Source: a virus. From it: a stretch of 24,456 nucleotides of DNA. The notes under the pieces were generated by a model. It saw nothing but the letters and a program-made list of their open reading frames with translations. It had not been told where the DNA came from and made no database searches. Both the position numbers and the translations under genes were made by a program. This document shows, one piece after another, positions 22,025 to 24,456 of this stretch. The first letter of the stretch is position 1; every line of letters starts with the position of its first letter. The stretch spans positions 1-24,456 of IMG/VR virus record IMGVR_UViG_3300026519_000062; one strand, given 5' to 3'.

Positions 22025-22557
22025 CAGGCGGTGCCATCCATTTTTTCGATGGAACGGCGATGGACATAATATCCGGTAACACCCGCCTGCAATGTCAGCA
22101 TTGGAATGACCAGCCCAACCAGCACACCGGCACCGGTCAAATCAATTGATCCACCATCTGCAAGGCTCCAGACGACCTTGATAATGACAGCCATTAAACC
22201 AAGGCACTCAACACCAAAGAAAAGCGCGTTCATCGGCCGCCAGATACGGGTAACGAGCGAGGATGAATTGCGATCACCGGCAATCAGCGCATGATAGGAT
22301 ATGGTCGCATCGGCCGTAGCGCGGGCAATTTCGGCAAAGTCGGTCTCGACCTTACGCATGATTGTCTCGACTTTGCGCGGCTCGGCCTTATATTTTTCAA
22401 CAATGGATTGTTCACGCGGAGCAACCCCAAGACCTTCGGCAATGGAGCTGACAACCTTACCCGCCATTGCGCCACTTTTGCCACCTTTGCGATTGAGCAG
22501 TTCAACCACGATTGGTAGACCAAATTTCAAGGCAATGGCACCCAATGAAACAGACAT
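22024..22557 (-). CDS. Holin (GTA_holin_3TM-like)
   Basis: A 177-residue protein with hydrophobic segments at about 4-20, 109-131 and 143-164 and a soluble helical middle (YKAEPRKVETIMRKVETDFA). The TRIWRPMNALFFGVECLGL segment is characteristic of the 3TMS holins first noted beside gene transfer agents and common in alphaproteobacterial phages. It should make the inner-membrane hole that releases the endolysin. The ATG at 22557 is preferred because an AAGGAAA lies upstream. Longer in-frame starts read into repeat copy J. It is adjacent to the endolysin gene, as expected. Confidence 0.88.
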   Translation of the reverse strand: MSVSLGAIALKFGLPIVVELLNRKGGKSGAMAGKVVSSIAEGLGVAPREQSIVEKYKAEPRKVETIMRKVETDFAEIARATADATISYHALIAGDRNSSSLVTRIWRPMNALFFGVECLGLMAVIIKVVWSLADGGSIDLTGAGVLVGLVIPMLTLQAGVTGYYVHRRSIEKMDGTA

Positions 22558-22572
22558 GATTAATTTCCTTTC

Positions 22573-22632
22573 TCTCACGGCCATATTGGCCTGCGAGGCG
22601 CGCCGCATAAGCGGCGGCTCACTGTTTGTTCG
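22573..22632. repeat. Family 2 repeat, copy J (short)
   Basis: It fills the gap between endolysin stop (22633) and holin. It begins ctcacggcc, has hairpins ggcca-tat-tggcc and gccgc-ataa-gcggc separated by tgcgaggcg, and ends in ggctcactgtttgttcgc. On the minus strand the end continues as gtgagagaaaggaaa, providing the ribosome-binding site of the holin, exactly as copy A does for gp45. Confidence 0.83.
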
Positions 22633-23565
22633 CTATATTCTGCGAATGAATGATTTGAACTCGTCACGGTAAAACCACGCCAGATAAGTCAACCCCACGG
22701 CAAGAATGGCCAACCCGCCATAGAGCAGCCAGTCGGAGGCCTGCGAGGCCTGATCCGTTGCAAGACTGCCGCCAGCAGCTCCACTGCCGGTTGTTCCAAC
22801 AGCCGCGGCTTCTCGTTTGGCATTGGCCAGCCGGATGATTTTTGCCCGTGTGGCCGGACCAAGAATGCCATCAATGAGTAGATGATGCTCACGCTGCAAC
22901 CGGATCACCGCCGATTTGGTTTGCTTACCCCAGAAGCCATCCGGCTTGCCACAGGAATAGCCAATCGCATTGAGCATTTGCTGATCTTGCATTAATTGTT
23001 TTGATTGTTCACGGCCTTGCGCGACACCACGGGTCGCTTGGCCTGCCACGGGGGGAGCACCATGCCGGTTGGGAGAAATTTTCAAATTGCCATAATCACC
23101 ATACAGCAATAATTTTGCTTCAGCCGCGCGCCGACGCACCAGCCCGCGCAGTTTGCGGCCACGCGCGGTTACCGCCGTGGTGCGTAGCCGTTTGGCCGAT
23201 TTTGCCCGCGCACCTGAACGATAGAATTTTGCCCATGACCATGTGAGTGATTTGGGGCCGCAATTAAATGATACGGATTTTCCGGCATCGATTGCATGAA
23301 TTGGGGCGGTAGAGCCAAGCGCCTTGCCAACGCCCACTCCATATTCTTCACGTAGAGCCTTATCCAGCAGCTGATCATTTTCACTAAGTGTAATGTGATC
23401 ACCCATTCGGATTTTGCGACCATGTTTTTTCAACCACCAGTCCCGCGCGGTTACAGAGCGATTGGTAAAGCCGGTGCCGATGGTGATGATACCGACCGGA
23501 TCGCGATAGGCTTTGGAAACAAACCCCTCATGTTTACGGATAAAAGCAGCACCCTTGATACTCAT
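22633..23565 (-). CDS. Endolysin: GH24 lysozyme with peptidoglycan-binding and C-terminal membrane segments
   Basis: A 310-residue muramidase. Glu13, Asp22 and Thr28 (HEG..RDP..ITIGTG) have the same spacing as the T4 lysozyme catalytic triad Glu11/Asp20/Thr26. The lysozyme domain covers about 1-155. A linker at about 165-190 contains a repeat-encoded segment. A peptidoglycan-binding domain follows at about 187-246 (QMLNAIGYSCGKPDGFWGKQ, then GILGPATRAKI). A small-residue linker and a membrane segment at about 280-298 (WLLYGGLAILAVGLTYLAW) end the protein, followed by a basic tail. The ATG at 23565 has GGGG upstream and overlaps the secreted-protein stop (ATGA). Confidence 0.92.
   Translation of the reverse strand: MSIKGAAFIRKHEGFVSKAYRDPVGIITIGTGFTNRSVTARDWWLKKHGRKIRMGDHITLSENDQLLDKALREEYGVGVGKALGSTAPIHAIDAGKSVSFNCGPKSLTWSWAKFYRSGARAKSAKRLRTTAVTARGRKLRGLVRRRAAEAKLLLYGDYGNLKISPNRHGAPPVAGQATRGVAQGREQSKQLMQDQQMLNAIGYSCGKPDGFWGKQTKSAVIRLQREHHLLIDGILGPATRAKIIRLANAKREAAAVGTTGSGAAGGSLATDQASQASDWLLYGGLAILAVGLTYLAWFYRDEFKSFIRRI
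23006..23056. repeat. Family 1 hp2 unit inside the endolysin linker (+ orientation)
   Basis: gttcacggccttgc, then hairpin gcgac-accacgg-gtcgc, then ttggcctgccacgggggg. Flanks match copies D, F and I with a few changes. It is in frame and encodes about residues 171-187 (GQATRGVAQGREQ region) between the lysozyme and peptidoglycan-binding domains. Confidence 0.72.
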
Positions 23566-23921
23566 GACTTCACCCCTTTTTCCCTGATAATAATCCTGCC
23601 GAGGATGAGCCGGTGCAGTTTGCGCCCCGCATAAAATGCACCGACCCGACAATTATTTACAAACACCGTGACTATTACCGCTTTTGGGAACCGGGCTGAG
23701 GTGACAAAAATCAGTTGATCAGGCTTCGGCAATCTGGACGGGGGCGGAAATGAATTGAACAGCCGCATATAGTTGGCCGCCACATCACCCGAGGCCAGAA
23801 TGATCTGCGCCGAGGGCAGGCTTTTGGCAATGCGCGACTTGACCGTCTGAAGCGAAAGGCACTCGGCCATCGCTGGTTGTAACGAGGTCAAAAGAAATAT
23901 AAAAGCCAGCAGATGCCGCAT
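23562..23921 (-). CDS. Secreted protein of unknown function upstream of the endolysin
   Basis: A 119-residue protein with a clear Sec signal peptide: basic MRH, hydrophobic LLAFIFLLTSL, and a likely cleavage after AMA (residues 17-19). The mature part is small and basic, with two cysteines (about 21 and 90), a FPPPSRLPKP proline segment, and a strand-like PKAVIVTVFVNNCRVGAFYA region. I do not recognise a family. Its translation is coupled to the endolysin by ATGA overlap, so it probably acts in the periplasm during lysis or blocks superinfection (inference). The start has only a weak GGAAAG about 10 bases upstream. Confidence 0.75.
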   Translation of the reverse strand: MRHLLAFIFLLTSLQPAMAECLSLQTVKSRIAKSLPSAQIILASGDVAANYMRLFNSFPPPSRLPKPDQLIFVTSARFPKAVIVTVFVNNCRVGAFYAGRKLHRLILGRIIIREKGVKS

Positions 23922-24123
23922 GTGAGTTTCGCTTTCCGTTGAACCAAATCTTGCGCTTCTCTACGATCAACGTGCGATTTGATTATTTCCCCCGTGCCAG
24001 TTTTGGGGCAAGCGCAAGCATTTGAAAAATGCGCCGGCCCGTAAACGGACGCTCAACCGGAGGGTTGAGCGGAAAATCAAGAACTCAAAATTATGCTATT
24101 CGGCCATCCCGCTTCATGCCCGT
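23922..24123 (-). promoter_or_regulatory. Gap between Mor-like gene and late genes, candidate late promoter region
   Basis: Two hundred non-coding bases separate the Mor-like gene from the lysis operon. In Mu, Mor/C family activators bind dyad sites upstream of middle and late promoters, so this is a sensible place for the activated promoter (inference). A weak -35/-10 pair might be ttgccc and aaataat around 24008-23983 on the minus strand. I cannot pick out an activator dyad with confidence because repeat copy K occupies much of the gap. The remainder shows no gene. Confidence 0.35.
24018..24080. repeat. Family 1 repeat, copy K (first half, - orientation)
   Basis: Hairpins gcattt-gaa-aaatgc (24018-24032) and gctcaacc-ggag-ggttgagc (24051-24070, an 8-bp perfect stem) are joined by gcccgtaaacggac. 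The outer end continues as ggaaaatcaagaac, like the outer flank of copies E and F. This is the only copy close to the presumed late promoter. Confidence 0.82.
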
Positions 24124-24456
24124 TCAGGCGGGCAGGTCACTGAACATATCAATCTGGCGGGGGTCTTTGCGCCCGACGCGCTTGAACAATCGCTCAACGC
24201 CGCTTTCCGATATTCCCAGCAGCCGGGCGATGGCCGCATTTGATTTGCCTGCCGCACTATATCGCCGGGCGCGAAACTCGCGGTCAAGCGGAATTTTTAA
24301 ATATTCGCCGCCATAACAATCCGACAGGCGTTGCAGCGTTTCAAAACCAAGCACCTTTGTCAACTTTGACCGCTCAACAGATTTTGGAATGAACAGGCGA
24401 ATGCCAGCAAAACTTTCCAGCAAGAGCAAATAGCCATCCGGGCCGAGCAGCTCCGG
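24124..24456 (-). CDS. Mor/C-family transcription activator, N-terminus beyond window edge
   Basis: The frame is open to the right edge: the first visible residues are PELLGPDGYLLLLESFAGIR, so the real start lies outside. Mor family features are the LLESFAGIRLFIPK segment (dimerisation domain) and a C-terminal helix-turn-helix region, ARRYSAAGKSNAAIARLLGI then SESGVERLFKRVG. In Mu, Mor activates the middle promoter and C the late promoters (family knowledge). The position directly upstream of the lysis genes fits an activator of this operon. It ends QIDMFSDLPA at a TGA overlapping a tgcccg/cgggca hairpin. Confidence 0.88.
   Translation of the reverse strand, partial: PELLGPDGYLLLLESFAGIRLFIPKSVERSKLTKVLGFETLQRLSDCYGGEYLKIPLDREFRARRYSAAGKSNAAIARLLGISESGVERLFKRVGRKDPRQIDMFSDLPA

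Noticed and set aside
22024-22557. Gene transfer agent locus, suggested by the GTA-type holin
   Set aside because: All neighbouring genes follow Mu order (Mor, gp27-29, F, G, I, T, L, M) with a contractile tail. Known alphaproteobacterial GTAs have a different, siphovirus-like cluster.

Overview
The window holds most of the late (lysis, head and tail) region of a Mu-like transposable prophage with a contractile tail. All phage genes read on the minus strand, so transcription runs from the right edge to the left. The gene order matches phage Mu almost step for step: Mor/C-type activator, lysis genes, gp24-gp29, F, G, I/Z, T, gp35-gp38, L, M, gp41 with a frameshift extension, tape measure, N, P, gp45-gp48. 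Differences from Mu include a capsid-cement-like gene between I/Z and T, a secreted protein before the endolysin, and repeats scattered between and inside genes. The host is probably an alphaproteobacterium. The holin resembles the GTA_holin_3TM family, base composition is moderately GC-rich, and the intergenic repeats recall the mosaic palindromic elements of rhizobia. I cannot name the genus.

Layout from right to left. 24456-23922 is a partial Mor-family activator followed by a non-coding gap, a plausible site for the late promoter. 23921-22024 is the lysis cassette: secreted protein, GH24 endolysin with peptidoglycan-binding and membrane segments, and holin. 22024-17056 is DNA packaging: a zinc-finger protein, two small gp25/gp26-like proteins, small and large terminase, and portal. 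16775-12598 is head assembly: F with an extra C-terminal domain, G, protease with a nested scaffold, cement protein and major capsid. 12385-10358 is gp35 and the neck/tail-completion genes gp36-gp38. 10358-5390 is sheath, tube, tail chaperone pair and tape measure. 5389-1 is the baseplate: N, P, gp45, gp46, gp47 and partial gp48. Within modules, genes are joined by ATGA, TGATG or TAATG overlaps, which indicates translational coupling on a long late mRNA.

The most unusual feature is about fifteen copies or fragments of two families of short palindromic repeats. Each copy has conserved linkers separating hairpins whose stem sequences differ from copy to copy while pairing is kept. They sit at gene junctions, often next to a Shine-Dalgarno sequence or stop codon. 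Two near-complete copies in opposite orientation bracket the gp35-like gene. Other fragments lie in frame inside coding sequences: portal (twice, in opposite orientations), the DUF2635 protein, the zinc-finger protein and the endolysin linker. Two nested or recoded gene products can also be read directly: a -1 frameshift on A AAT TTT in the tail chaperone gene, and an internal scaffold start with its own ribosome-binding site inside the protease gene.
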